Of a stretch of 8,551 nucleotides of DNA, positions 1 to 6,438 are shown in pieces. Origin of the DNA: JABZIP01 sp052173355 (GTDB lineage Bacteria; Bacillota; Clostridia; Peptostreptococcales; Anaerovoracaceae); contig JBQMYS010000054.1 in NCBI GenBank assembly GCA_052173355.1, positions 1 through 8,551 on the forward strand. The letters are read 5' to 3'. Position 1 is the first letter of the stretch. Each line of letters starts with the position of its first letter. The position numbers were made by a program, and so were the translations under genes. The notes below the pieces were generated by a model. The model saw only the letters and a list, made by a program, of their open reading frames with translations. It made no database searches and was not told where the DNA came from.

Positions 1-22
1 GTTGTTTTTATAAATTTTGGAA

Positions 23-51
23 TTGACTAAAGATATGAAATATGCTAATAT
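23..51 (+). promoter_or_regulatory. Sigma-A type promoter of the importer operon leader
   Basis: A TTGACT -35 box (23-28) and a TAATAT -10 box (46-51) are separated by exactly 17 bases. A TG two bases upstream of the -10 (43-44) makes it an extended -10. Transcription should start near 58, about 30 bases before the riboswitch aptamer. No other comparable promoter was seen before the first gene, so this is the likely source of the whole five-gene transcript. Confidence 0.8.
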
Positions 52-89
52 GAGCGTATAAAGTATTGTAAATCAATTGATATTATGTA

Positions 90-250
90 TGAAAATGAGT
101 TCGAGCTGTGCTTGATTAAAAGGGAACTTGGTGAGATTCCAAGACAATCCCGTCACTGTGATAGTTGGTTCTTTGTAGTTGCCACTGAGATTATTTTTGG
201 GAAGGAACAAAGAATGTTCATGCTAAAGTCAGGAGACCTGCTTGTTTTCT
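90..250 (+). promoter_or_regulatory. Cobalamin (B12) riboswitch aptamer
   Basis: The conserved landmarks of the cobalamin riboswitch occur in the right order. GATTAAAAGGGAA (114-126) is followed by a P5 hairpin (127-131 with 139-143) enclosed by GGG/CCC (122-124 with 149-151). CACTGT follows at 154-159, GCCACTG at 181-187, GGGAAGG at 199-205, and the B12-box core AGTCAGGAGACCTGC at 227-241. Closing helices can be drawn by hand: 102-106 with 240-244, and 91-95 with 245-249. The GCCACTG...GGGAAGG segment is typical of the large, adenosylcobalamin-preferring class. These RNAs normally switch off B12 synthesis or the uptake of B12 or cobalt when the vitamin is plentiful. An open frame across 85-354 is incidental. 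Class and ligand preference are inferred; the identification itself is strong. Confidence 0.95.
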
Positions 251-251
251 T

Positions 252-336
252 CATGGGTTCTTGCGGAAGACGAGAAAGACCTGTGCGAAAGTTATTACGT
301 AGTTTTTTGCTGTTTTTTAAGTCGGATGTAAGGTCT
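252..336 (+). promoter_or_regulatory. Riboswitch expression platform with candidate antiterminator
   Basis: Two competing pairings can be seen. A hairpin of 252-258 (CATGGGT) with 279-285 (ACCTGTG) gives seven pairs, two of them G-U, just 3' of the aptamer, where a P13-type hairpin would lie. The same right arm carries AGACCT (277-282), which is complementary to AGGTCT (331-336). That second pairing would take over the right arm of the terminator at 319-341. The model is that B12 binding favours the first hairpin and lets the terminator form, and that without B12 the 277-282/331-336 pairing prevents termination. The antiterminator helix is only six pairs as drawn, so details may differ. Confidence 0.5.
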
Positions 337-346
337 GACTTTTTTT
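319..346 (+). terminator. Intrinsic terminator of the riboswitch (attenuator)
   Basis: The stem AAGTCGGA (319-326) pairs with TCTGACTT (334-341) over eight pairs with one G-U, around a 7-base loop, and runs directly into a T tract (340-346). It lies about 90 bases after the B12 aptamer and 54 bases before the first gene's start. This is the usual layout of a transcription-attenuating riboswitch in Gram-positive bacteria, not one that blocks translation. Confidence 0.85.
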
Positions 347-399
347 GTACATGAATATTGATTGATTAAAAAGAAAGGAATAAAGAAAGGAATTAAGAA

Positions 400-1968
400 A
401 TGAAAAAAATTCTATCATTTGCTTTGGTTCTCACAATGGTTGCAATTTTATTTGCAGGTTGCGGAAATAGCGCTGAAGATCAGGGAACTGACGGTGAAAA
501 GGTACTTAACTTCGGTTGTCAGATGTATACTGACGGAGTAGTAAACACTGTAATGGATGAAAACGGCGGTTGGAATGCAATGCGTTACGGTATTACCGAG
601 GCACTTTTCAAGTTTAACGATCAAATGGAAGTAGAGCCTTGGCTTGCAGAAAGTTATACGGTAAATGACGAGCATACCGAATGGGTAATTACTTTGAAGA
701 AAGATATTAAATTCTCTGATGGAGATTTGCTTACACCTTCAAAGGTAAAGGAAACATTTGAGTATTTAAAGAAAAACGGACCGTCAGGTTCTGCAAAACC
801 GGAAAAATATTTGGAGTTTGAGGCAAAGATTATCGCAGACGATGAAGCGAATACAATTACTATAACAACTTCGAAGCCGTATGCAAATTTAGCAGGTCAG
901 CTTGCTCATCCTACTATGGCAATAATAGATGTAGAGCATACAAAGGATTTTGATAACGGAGTAATCGGAACAGGACCGTATATGATTGGCAGCTTTGAGG
1001 GTGTAGGTGTAGGTTACAAAATGGTAAAAAATCCTAATTATAGAGAAGATGTACCATATGATAAAATAAACATACTGTTTATGGGAGATGCTTCTGCAAA
1101 GACTATGGCATTGCAGAGCGGACAGGTGGATCTTGTTGAAAACATTACAAATGTTTCAGATATAAAAGAATTCCAAAAAAACAAAGATTTTACAGTAGAC
1201 ATTGCATCCGGCGTTCGTTGCGGATTCTCATGGATGAACTTTAAGGGTGTTCTTGCGAATAAGACATTAAGACAAGCAATCCTTATGGGTATAGATTACG
1301 ATACAATTTGTCAATCCAAGACCATTGGAGGCTTATATACACCGGGATTTTCGGTATTACCGTCAACGCTTAACTACGGATACGATAAATTGGTAAATCC
1401 ATATCCTTACAATCCTGAAAAAGCGAAGAAAATTTTGGACGATGCCGGAATAGTGGATAAAGACGGTGACGGAATCAGAGAGATTGACGGTAAAAATATA
1501 GAACTTAGATATGTGTCTTATGAAAACAGACTGTTAAACGATTTTTCAAATGCACATATTCAGTATTTAACAGAAATTGGAATAGGTTGTAAAGCTGATT
1601 ATGGAACATCTGATGATCAGTGGAGCAAGCTTGCCGCAGGTGAGTACGATTTCAACAATAATAACTGGACCACTGTAGGAACGGGAGATCCGTTTGCATA
1701 TATGGCAAACTGGGCTACGGACAGTACATATTGCAGCTATTCAAATCCTGAATACGATAAGCTTTATAACGACTTAAAAGGAGAGATGGATCCTGATAAG
1801 CGTGCCGACTTGATATTCAAAATGCAACAAATACTTATAGATGATGCAGTTGCCGTTATTGACGGATACTACAACTCCTCAATGATTTATTCAAAGAAAG
1901 TTGGTCAGGCACATATTCATACAGCGGATTATTATTGGTTAACTACTGAAATAAAGCCTGCAAGCTAA
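400..1968 (+). CDS. Peptide/nickel-family ABC importer substrate-binding lipoprotein
   Basis: This 522-residue solute-binding protein of the SBP_bac_5 (DppA/OppA/NikA) family should be anchored outside the membrane and deliver a ligand to the permeases encoded next. Residues 1-20 form a lipoprotein signal peptide with the lipobox FAGC, giving lipidated Cys21. Family hallmarks are PWLAESYT, the W-x-x-x-L-K-x-D-I-K-F-S-D-G segment, IGTGPY, TLRQAILMGID, and the EF-hand-like loop D353-K-D-G-D-G. The C-terminal DYYWLTTEIKP recalls nickel-type members. Length is usual for the family. The ATG follows a purine-rich site (386-391); a near copy of that site lies 12 bases upstream. The gene sits directly behind the B12 riboswitch, so cobalt, a cobalt complex or a corrinoid is the inferred ligand. 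Nickel or peptide remains possible. By eye, the metal-ligand histidine of E. coli NikA aligns with Asn (N420 in N419-N422, before W423). Confidence 0.93.
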   Translation: MKKILSFALVLTMVAILFAGCGNSAEDQGTDGEKVLNFGCQMYTDGVVNTVMDENGGWNAMRYGITEALFKFNDQMEVEPWLAESYTVNDEHTEWVITLKKDIKFSDGDLLTPSKVKETFEYLKKNGPSGSAKPEKYLEFEAKIIADDEANTITITTSKPYANLAGQLAHPTMAIIDVEHTKDFDNGVIGTGPYMIGSFEGVGVGYKMVKNPNYREDVPYDKINILFMGDASAKTMALQSGQVDLVENITNVSDIKEFQKNKDFTVDIASGVRCGFSWMNFKGVLANKTLRQAILMGIDYDTICQSKTIGGLYTPGFSVLPSTLNYGYDKLVNPYPYNPEKAKKILDDAGIVDKDGDGIREIDGKNIELRYVSYENRLLNDFSNAHIQYLTEIGIGCKADYGTSDDQWSKLAAGEYDFNNNNWTTVGTGDPFAYMANWATDSTYCSYSNPEYDKLYNDLKGEMDPDKRADLIFKMQQILIDDAVAVIDGYYNSSMIYSKKVGQAHIHTADYYWLTTEIKPAS

Positions 1969-1982
1969 GAATTTTATGAAAG

Positions 1983-2026
1983 GCTCCTTTTATCTTTAGC
2001 CGGATAAAAGGAGCTGACTTTTATCC
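1983..2026 (+). promoter_or_regulatory. Intercistronic hairpin with an alternative fold
   Basis: In the 85-base gap between the binding protein and the first permease, 1983-1994 pairs perfectly with 2003-2014 (12 pairs, 8-base loop). The segment 2002-2010 (GGATAAAAG) is equally complementary to 2018-2026 (CTTTTATCC), giving a 9-pair hairpin with a 7-base loop that excludes the first. The downstream AGTTTTATT is only weakly U-rich. The likely role is a partial terminator or an mRNA-stabilising end that keeps binding protein in excess over permease, as is common in such operons. A switch between the two forms is speculative. Confidence 0.65.
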
Positions 2027-2053
2027 AGTTTTATTGAAAGGTAGTGGTAGAAT

Positions 2054-2992
2054 TTGAGTAAAAAACAAATTTTGATTCGTATTTTGCAAATAGTAATCGT
2101 ACTCATAGGAATCAGTTTCATAACTTTTATTTTGACATATTTGTCACCGGGAGATCCTGTGCGCAATATGTATACAGCTACAGGGGTAATGCCGACAGAA
2201 GAAATGATAGAGCAAACAAGACAGGAACTCGGCTTAAACGATCCGTTTGCAATTCAATATTTTCGTTGGCTTTCAAATTGTCTTCAAGGCGATTTTGGAA
2301 AATCATATTCTCTTAATAAGGATGTAATGGAATTATTGGCAGGCAGGGTATGGCCTACGCTTAAGCTTGCAACTTTTTCACTTGTCATGATGCTGTTAAT
2401 ATCGGTACCCCTCGGAGTGATTTCCGCTCTCAAAAAAAATACAGTTATAGATTATTTGGTGCGAGGGGTGACGTTTTTGGGTTGTTCCATGCCGAATTTT
2501 TGGGTAGGATTGCTGCTGATGCTTGTATTTTGCGTAAAGTTGAAGCTGTTTCCGGTAATAAGTGCTACAGGAGATTTGCAAGGTTTGTTTTTGCCCGCAC
2601 TTACTCTTGCTATAGCAATGTCCGCTAAATATTCAAGACAAGTCAGGACGGCAGTGCTTGAAGAACTGAGTCAGGACTATGTAGTTGGAGCGGAGGCGAG
2701 AGGAATTAAAAGAAGTAAGATAATTTGGGGAAACGTATTTCCGAATGCGTTGCTTCCTCTTATAACAATGCTCGGACTTTCGATAGGAAGTTTGCTTGGA
2801 GGAACTGCAGTTGTAGAGGTAATTTTCTCATATCCGGGACTTGGTAACTTGGCGGTTTCTGCAATTACTTCAAGTGATTACAATCTTATCCAGGGGTATG
2901 TGCTTTGGATGTGTTTGATTTATATGTCGATAAACTTAATTGTGGACGCATCTTATGTATATATAGACCCTCGTATGAGGCTAAAGGAGTAA
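2054..2992 (+). CDS. ABC importer permease, DppB/NikB type
   Basis: This is the first membrane subunit (312 residues) of the importer. It has about six membrane segments, near residues 9-30, 101-126, 137-160, 177-193, 229-258 and 280-302. Family features are the N-terminal YLSPGDPV after the first helix, the long outside loop with LGLNDPF and GDFGKSY, and the EAA-type coupling loop at about 204-225 (QDYV, then GAEARGIKRSKI), which contacts the ATPases. The C-terminus DPRMRLKE is also typical. Length is normal. The start is TTG at 2054: it gives the complete first helix, and the next Met (M40) would remove it. A modest ribosome site, GAAAGG (2036-2041), lies about 12 bases upstream. The next gene starts 3 bases after the stop. 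Substrate specificity cannot be read from this subunit. Confidence 0.92.
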   Translation: MSKKQILIRILQIVIVLIGISFITFILTYLSPGDPVRNMYTATGVMPTEEMIEQTRQELGLNDPFAIQYFRWLSNCLQGDFGKSYSLNKDVMELLAGRVWPTLKLATFSLVMMLLISVPLGVISALKKNTVIDYLVRGVTFLGCSMPNFWVGLLLMLVFCVKLKLFPVISATGDLQGLFLPALTLAIAMSAKYSRQVRTAVLEELSQDYVVGAEARGIKRSKIIWGNVFPNALLPLITMLGLSIGSLLGGTAVVEVIFSYPGLGNLAVSAITSSDYNLIQGYVLWMCLIYMSINLIVDASYVYIDPRMRLKE

Positions 2993-2995
2993 TGG

Positions 2996-3823
2996 ATGAA
3001 AGCTATAAAATTTTTAAATGAACATAGACAGTTTACGCTATTTTTTTTCTTGGCCTGTTTGATAGTGCTGATTGCAATATGCGCGCCGATTGTTACAGGG
3101 GGAATAGACCCTCTTAAGGGCAATATATCTAATGCTCTTTTAGAGCCCTCTAAAGAGCATATCTTCGGTACGGACAAAATGGGTAGAGATATATTTGCAA
3201 GAGTAATATATGGAGCAAGAATTTCACTTGCATCTACATTTGGGGTTGTAATTTTGGTATTTGTTTTAGGCTCGACCCTAGGAGTGCTTGCCGGATATTT
3301 TAGAGGTTTTGTAGATTCGGCGATAATGCGTGTAGCAGATATGATGCTGGCTTTCCCGGGACTTGTTTTAGCACTTGCAGTTGCCGGAATTATGGGTGCA
3401 AGTATTCGTAATGCTATAATTGCGATAGTGCTGGTAAGTTGGACGAAATATGCGAGACTTGCACGATCTCTTGTTTTGAAAATACGAGATAGGGATTATG
3501 TGTCGGCGGCAGTTGTAACCGGTTCAAAAACTCCATATATGCTTTTTAAGTATATGCTACCGAATGCTTTACCTACACTAATTATTACAGCGGCAACGGA
3601 TATAGGAGCAATGATGCTTGAAATTGCGGCACTTTCGTTTTTGGGATTTGGAGCTAAACCTCCTGCACCTGAATGGGGATTTATGCTTAATGAAGGAAGG
3701 GCCTCCATGCAAACCGCACCATGGCTGATGCTTTTCCCGGGACTTGCAATTTTTATAGTAGTGGTTGTATTCAATATGCTTGGCGATTCAATTAGAGACA
3801 TTTTGGATCCAAGGTCGGAATAA
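2996..3823 (+). CDS. ABC importer permease, DppC/NikC type
   Basis: This is the second membrane subunit (275 residues), pairing with the preceding permease to form the channel. After an N-terminal helix (about 13-33) comes the diagnostic motif IFGTDKMGRDIFAR (56-69) followed by YGARISL. About five further hydrophobic helices follow. The coupling loop lies at about 165-190 (DYVSAAVVTGSK through YMLPNALP). The C-terminal signature SFLGFGAKPPAPEWG (214-228) and the final DPRSE are typical of the family. The ATG at 2996 follows AAAGGA (2983-2988) at normal spacing. An ATG at 2992, overlapping the previous stop, is in another frame. Length and motifs are complete, with no sign of damage. Confidence 0.92.
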   Translation: MKAIKFLNEHRQFTLFFFLACLIVLIAICAPIVTGGIDPLKGNISNALLEPSKEHIFGTDKMGRDIFARVIYGARISLASTFGVVILVFVLGSTLGVLAGYFRGFVDSAIMRVADMMLAFPGLVLALAVAGIMGASIRNAIIAIVLVSWTKYARLARSLVLKIRDRDYVSAAVVTGSKTPYMLFKYMLPNALPTLIITAATDIGAMMLEIAALSFLGFGAKPPAPEWGFMLNEGRASMQTAPWLMLFPGLAIFIVVVVFNMLGDSIRDILDPRSE

Positions 3824-3836
3824 GGAGTGCAAGGCG

Positions 3837-4619
3837 ATGTTAAAGGTAGACAATATAACAATATCATATAAAGAAAATCCTGTAGTAAAAAATTTCAGTT
3901 TGTCTATGAAAGAAGGGCAGATAATAAGTTTGGTGGGAGAGTCCGGAAGCGGAAAGACATCTGTAATTAGAGCAATTTTAGGACTTTTGCCTATGGGAGG
4001 GGTTGTTTCACAAGGCGATATACTTTTCGATGATGAATCACTGCTTTCGTATTCGCATGACAAATGGAATCAGATTCGTGGAACTAAGATTTCCATGATA
4101 TTTCAAGATAGCGGTGCGATGATGAATCCAACGAGAAAAGTCGAGAGTGTATTTATGGAGTATATTTTGACACATGAAAAAATTTCAAAGCAGGAAGCAT
4201 GGCAAAAAGCTTTAAAAATGCTTGAACGCATGAATTTGCCAAGTGCTGATAATGTAATGAGATCTTATCCTTTTCAGCTTTCAGGAGGAATGAGGCAAAG
4301 GGTGGGAATTGCTATGAGTATGACATATAGTCCAAAGCTTTTGCTTGCAGATGAACCTACATCCGCACTTGATGTAACCACACAGGCGCAGATTGTAAGA
4401 CAGATGATGGAACTTAGGGACGAATACAAAACGGGTATAATCATGGTTACACATAATATGGGAGTAGCGGCATATATGTCCGACTATATAATCGTAATGA
4501 AAAATGGAAGCATAGTTGATGAAGGTGACAGAAATTACATTTTAAAGGAATCTAAAAATGATTATACAAGAACGCTCATAAATGCAGTTCCTTCGATGGG
4601 AGGTGAACGTTATGTATGA
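3837..4619 (+). CDS. ABC importer ATPase, NikD/DppD type
   Basis: This cytoplasmic ATP-hydrolysing subunit (260 residues) powers the importer. All nucleotide-binding motifs are present: Walker A GESGSGKT (34-41), Q-loop Gln90, signature LSGGM (148-152), Walker B LLLADEP (168-174), D-loop SALD, and H-loop His206. It ends soon after YTRTLINAVPS and so lacks the cysteine-bearing C-terminal extension seen in its partner. That short form fits NikD better than the longer DppD/OppD. The chosen ATG follows AAGGAG (3822-3827), which overlaps the previous stop codon, and begins the usual LKVDNITISY strand. The open frame extends upstream to 3765 inside the permease gene, but without a ribosome site. 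The gene overlaps the next by 8 bases, suggesting translational coupling. Confidence 0.92.
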   Translation: MLKVDNITISYKENPVVKNFSLSMKEGQIISLVGESGSGKTSVIRAILGLLPMGGVVSQGDILFDDESLLSYSHDKWNQIRGTKISMIFQDSGAMMNPTRKVESVFMEYILTHEKISKQEAWQKALKMLERMNLPSADNVMRSYPFQLSGGMRQRVGIAMSMTYSPKLLLADEPTSALDVTTQAQIVRQMMELRDEYKTGIIMVTHNMGVAAYMSDYIIVMKNGSIVDEGDRNYILKESKNDYTRTLINAVPSMGGERYV

Positions 4620-5571
4620 TATGGGAGAGGTAATACTTGAAACAAAAAATGTATCAAAACATTTTCCGGCTTCCGACGGAAGGACACTTGTTGCAAACAA
4701 TGATATAAATATCAAAATGTATAAAGGAAAAACACTTGGACTTGTTGGAGAATCGGGATGCGGAAAGAGTACCCTTATGCGTATGCTCATATCTTTGGAC
4801 GAGCCTACATCGGGGCAGATACTTTTCAAAGGAGAGGACATTTCAAAGCTGAAAGGCGAACAAAAAAGATTGCATCGTCAGCATATACAGATGGTATTTC
4901 AAGACCCTACTTCCTCTTTTAATCCTAAAATGAAAATTAGGGATATTATTTGCGAGCCGCTGATAAACTTCAACAGAATAAAGCCGTCTCAAAAAGACAG
5001 TGCATGCAGGAAACTTTTGGAGATGGTAGAATTGCCACATGAATTTGCAGATAGATTCCCTCATAATATGAGTGGAGGTCAAAGGCAGAGAGTTGCAATA
5101 GCAAGAGCACTTGCACTTGAACCGGATATAATAATAATGGATGAAGCAACGTGTGCACTGGATGTTTCGGTTCAAAAAACCATAGTGGAACTGATTGTAA
5201 AAATCCAAAAGGAAAAAAATATAACTATTGGATTTATATGCCACGATATAGCATTTATACAAAGTTTCGCACACTATGTAGCAGTTATGTATTTGGGGAA
5301 TGTCGTAGAACTTTTACCGGCAGAAAATATCGAATCTGCATCGTTACATCCGTACACGAAAGCGCTTGTTGCTTCGATATTCGACATTAACATGGATTTT
5401 TCAAAGCCGATTGAAAGTCTGGAAAATGAAGTACCGAGTCCTTTAGATGTACCGAAGGGCTGTCCGTTTCAAAGCAGATGCAATAAGTGTATGCAAATAT
5501 GTAAAGAGCAGGCACCGAAACTTAAAAAAATTGCTGAAGGTCACAGCGTAGCGTGCCATTTATATGAGTAA
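4612..5571 (+). CDS. ABC importer ATPase, DppF/OppF/NikE type
   Basis: This is the second ATPase (319 residues), forming the heterodimeric motor with the preceding one. Motifs are Walker A GESGCGKST (46-54), Q-loop Gln97 in FQDPTSSFNP, signature MSGGQ (153-157), Walker B IIIMDEA (173-179), SALD-like CALD (181-184), and H-loop His211. The usual Pro after Walker B Glu is Ala here. Residues about 232-319 are the oligopeptide/dipeptide ATPase C-terminal domain, with HPYTKAL and a cysteine set C284, C290, C293, C297 and C315 in the family pattern CPFxxRC...VACH. Iron-sulfur binding has been reported for such cysteines in some relatives; that is not shown here. The ATG at 4612 has a strong GGGAGGTG site (4598-4605), so it is preferred to 4582. 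A terminator follows, making this the last gene of the unit. Confidence 0.93.
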   Translation: MYDMGEVILETKNVSKHFPASDGRTLVANNDINIKMYKGKTLGLVGESGCGKSTLMRMLISLDEPTSGQILFKGEDISKLKGEQKRLHRQHIQMVFQDPTSSFNPKMKIRDIICEPLINFNRIKPSQKDSACRKLLEMVELPHEFADRFPHNMSGGQRQRVAIARALALEPDIIIMDEATCALDVSVQKTIVELIVKIQKEKNITIGFICHDIAFIQSFAHYVAVMYLGNVVELLPAENIESASLHPYTKALVASIFDINMDFSKPIESLENEVPSPLDVPKGCPFQSRCNKCMQICKEQAPKLKKIAEGHSVACHLYE

Positions 5572-5599
5572 AATTTGAAAAAAATAAAATGATAAATAG

Positions 5600-5640
5600 C
5601 CCAAGTATGGTGTATAATACACTTGCTTGGGTTTTGTTTT
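5600..5640 (+). terminator. Intrinsic terminator ending the importer operon
   Basis: CCCAAG (5600-5605) pairs with CTTGGG (5626-5631). An inner stem GTGT/ACAC (5610-5613 with 5619-5622) extends it, and the tract TTTTGTTTT follows (5632-5640). It lies 28 bases after the last ATPase stop and separates the importer from the two-component system. Confidence 0.88.
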
Positions 5641-5657
5641 AAGGAAGTTTTAAGAAA
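5636..5657 (+). repeat. Tandem 11-bp direct repeats, candidate response-regulator site
   Basis: GTTTTAAGGAA (5636-5646) is followed without a gap by GTTTTAAGAAA (5647-5657); the copies differ at one base. The 11-base period places both copies on the same DNA face. Head-to-tail tandem sites of this kind are what OmpR-family regulators usually bind, and the next gene encodes one. The first copy overlaps the T tract of the upstream terminator, so part of the similarity may come from that. Binding is inferred. Confidence 0.5.
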
Positions 5658-5684
5658 ATACCGAACTGTTTTGTAATAAAGAGA

Positions 5685-5693
5685 TGATAGTAT
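5685..5693 (+). promoter_or_regulatory. Weak extended -10 promoter candidate for the two-component operon
   Basis: TGATAGTAT contains TG-n followed by TAGTAT (5688-5693), matching the -10 consensus at four of six positions. The sequence 17 bases upstream (ACTGTT, 5665-5670) is a poor -35. A promoter with a weak -35 fits activator dependence, and the tandem repeats end about 8 bases before that -35 position. Some promoter is needed here because a terminator precedes the gene, but the exact site is uncertain. Confidence 0.3.
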
Positions 5694-5751
5694 TTAGGTA
5701 TGGATAGATTTCAATAAAATTGCAAAAACTTGTTATGGGAGGGGGTAATAT

Positions 5752-6438
5752 ATGAAAATACTGGTTTGCGATGACGATAAAGAAATAGTTAAGGCTATTG
5801 AAATTTACCTTAAAGGTGAAGGATACGAAGTGTTTTGTGCATATAACGGAAAAGAAGCTTTAGCTATAATAGATGATAAAGATATTCATCTTATTATTAT
5901 GGATATAATGATGCCTGAAATGGATGGAATTGCAACTACTTTAAAAATACGTGAATCTAGAAATATTCCAATTATCATGCTATCGGCGAAATCGGAGGAC
6001 TATGATAAGATTCTGGGGTTGAATGTGGGAGCAGATGATTATGTGTCAAAGCCGTTTAATTCACTGGAACTTATTGCAAGGGTAAAATCGCAGTTGAGAA
6101 GATATACAAATCTTGGGAGCATAGAAACAAAGAGCAAACTCTTAAAAAACGGCTCTTTAGAAATTGATGATGAAGCAAAAACTGTAACGGTAGACGGCGA
6201 TTATATATCACTAACTCCTATTGAATATGGAATTTTGAAGTTACTCACAGAAAATGCGGGGAGAGTATTTTCGATAGACCATATATATGAAAGTGTTTGG
6301 AAGGAACCTGCCTACAATCCGGAAAATACAGTAGCTGTTCATATTAGGCGAATAAGGGAGAAAATTGAAATCGATCCAAAAAATCCTAAATATTTAAAGG
6401 TGGTGTGGGGAATTGGATACAAAATTGAAAAAATTTAA
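5752..6438 (+). CDS. OmpR/VanR-family two-component response regulator
   Basis: This 228-residue DNA-binding regulator is complete. The receiver domain (about 1-117) has the acidic pocket D7-D8-D9, phospho-acceptor Asp51 in MDIMMPEMDG, switch residue Ser78, Tyr97, and Lys100 before Pro101. The OmpR-type winged helix (about 130-228) includes LTPIEYGILKLL, GRVFSIDHIYESVW, the recognition helix near 190-206 (NTVAVHIRRIREKI), and the final wing VVWGIGYKIEK. The pattern is closest to the VanR-like branch common in Firmicutes. The ATG follows a very strong GGGAGGGGG ribosome site (5737-5745). The downstream kinase overlaps its last 26 bases, so the pair is co-translated and presumably cognate. Target genes are unknown; the repeats at 5636-5657 suggest self-regulation. 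Confidence 0.94.
   Translation: MKILVCDDDKEIVKAIEIYLKGEGYEVFCAYNGKEALAIIDDKDIHLIIMDIMMPEMDGIATTLKIRESRNIPIIMLSAKSEDYDKILGLNVGADDYVSKPFNSLELIARVKSQLRRYTNLGSIETKSKLLKNGSLEIDDEAKTVTVDGDYISLTPIEYGILKLLTENAGRVFSIDHIYESVWKEPAYNPENTVAVHIRRIREKIEIDPKNPKYLKVVWGIGYKIEKI

Noticed and set aside
302..318. Two GTTTTTT blocks 10 bases apart as a response-regulator site in the leader
   Set aside because: They are simple T runs next to the attenuator and do not match the GTTTTAAG repeat well; chance is the better explanation.
85..354. 89-codon open frame in the leader
   Set aside because: It overlaps the whole B12 aptamer and the attenuator; it has no ribosome site or recognisable domain, and the RNA structure explains the sequence.
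370..393. Repeated AAAGAAAGGAA blocks before the first gene as a regulatory repeat
   Set aside because: Two purine-rich near copies are better read as one ribosome site plus a low-complexity A/G stretch; only the nearer copy has correct spacing.
1456..1473. DKDGDG loop as a specific calcium- or cobalt-binding site
   Set aside because: This EF-hand-like loop is common in the binding-protein family and says nothing about the transported ligand.
3765..3836. Upstream extension of the first ATPase into the permease gene
   Set aside because: No ribosome site precedes it, the added residues fit no ATPase N-terminus, and ATG 3837 has a good AAGGAG at the right distance.
4843..5274. Long minus-strand open frame opposite the second ATPase
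   Set aside because: It is a shadow of a clear ABC ATPase gene; its translation is Cys/Tyr-rich, low in plausibility and matches no family.
5611..5618. TGTATAAT as a -10 box for the two-component operon
   Set aside because: It lies in the loop and inner stem of the operon terminator and has no fitting -35; its sequence is explained by the hairpin.
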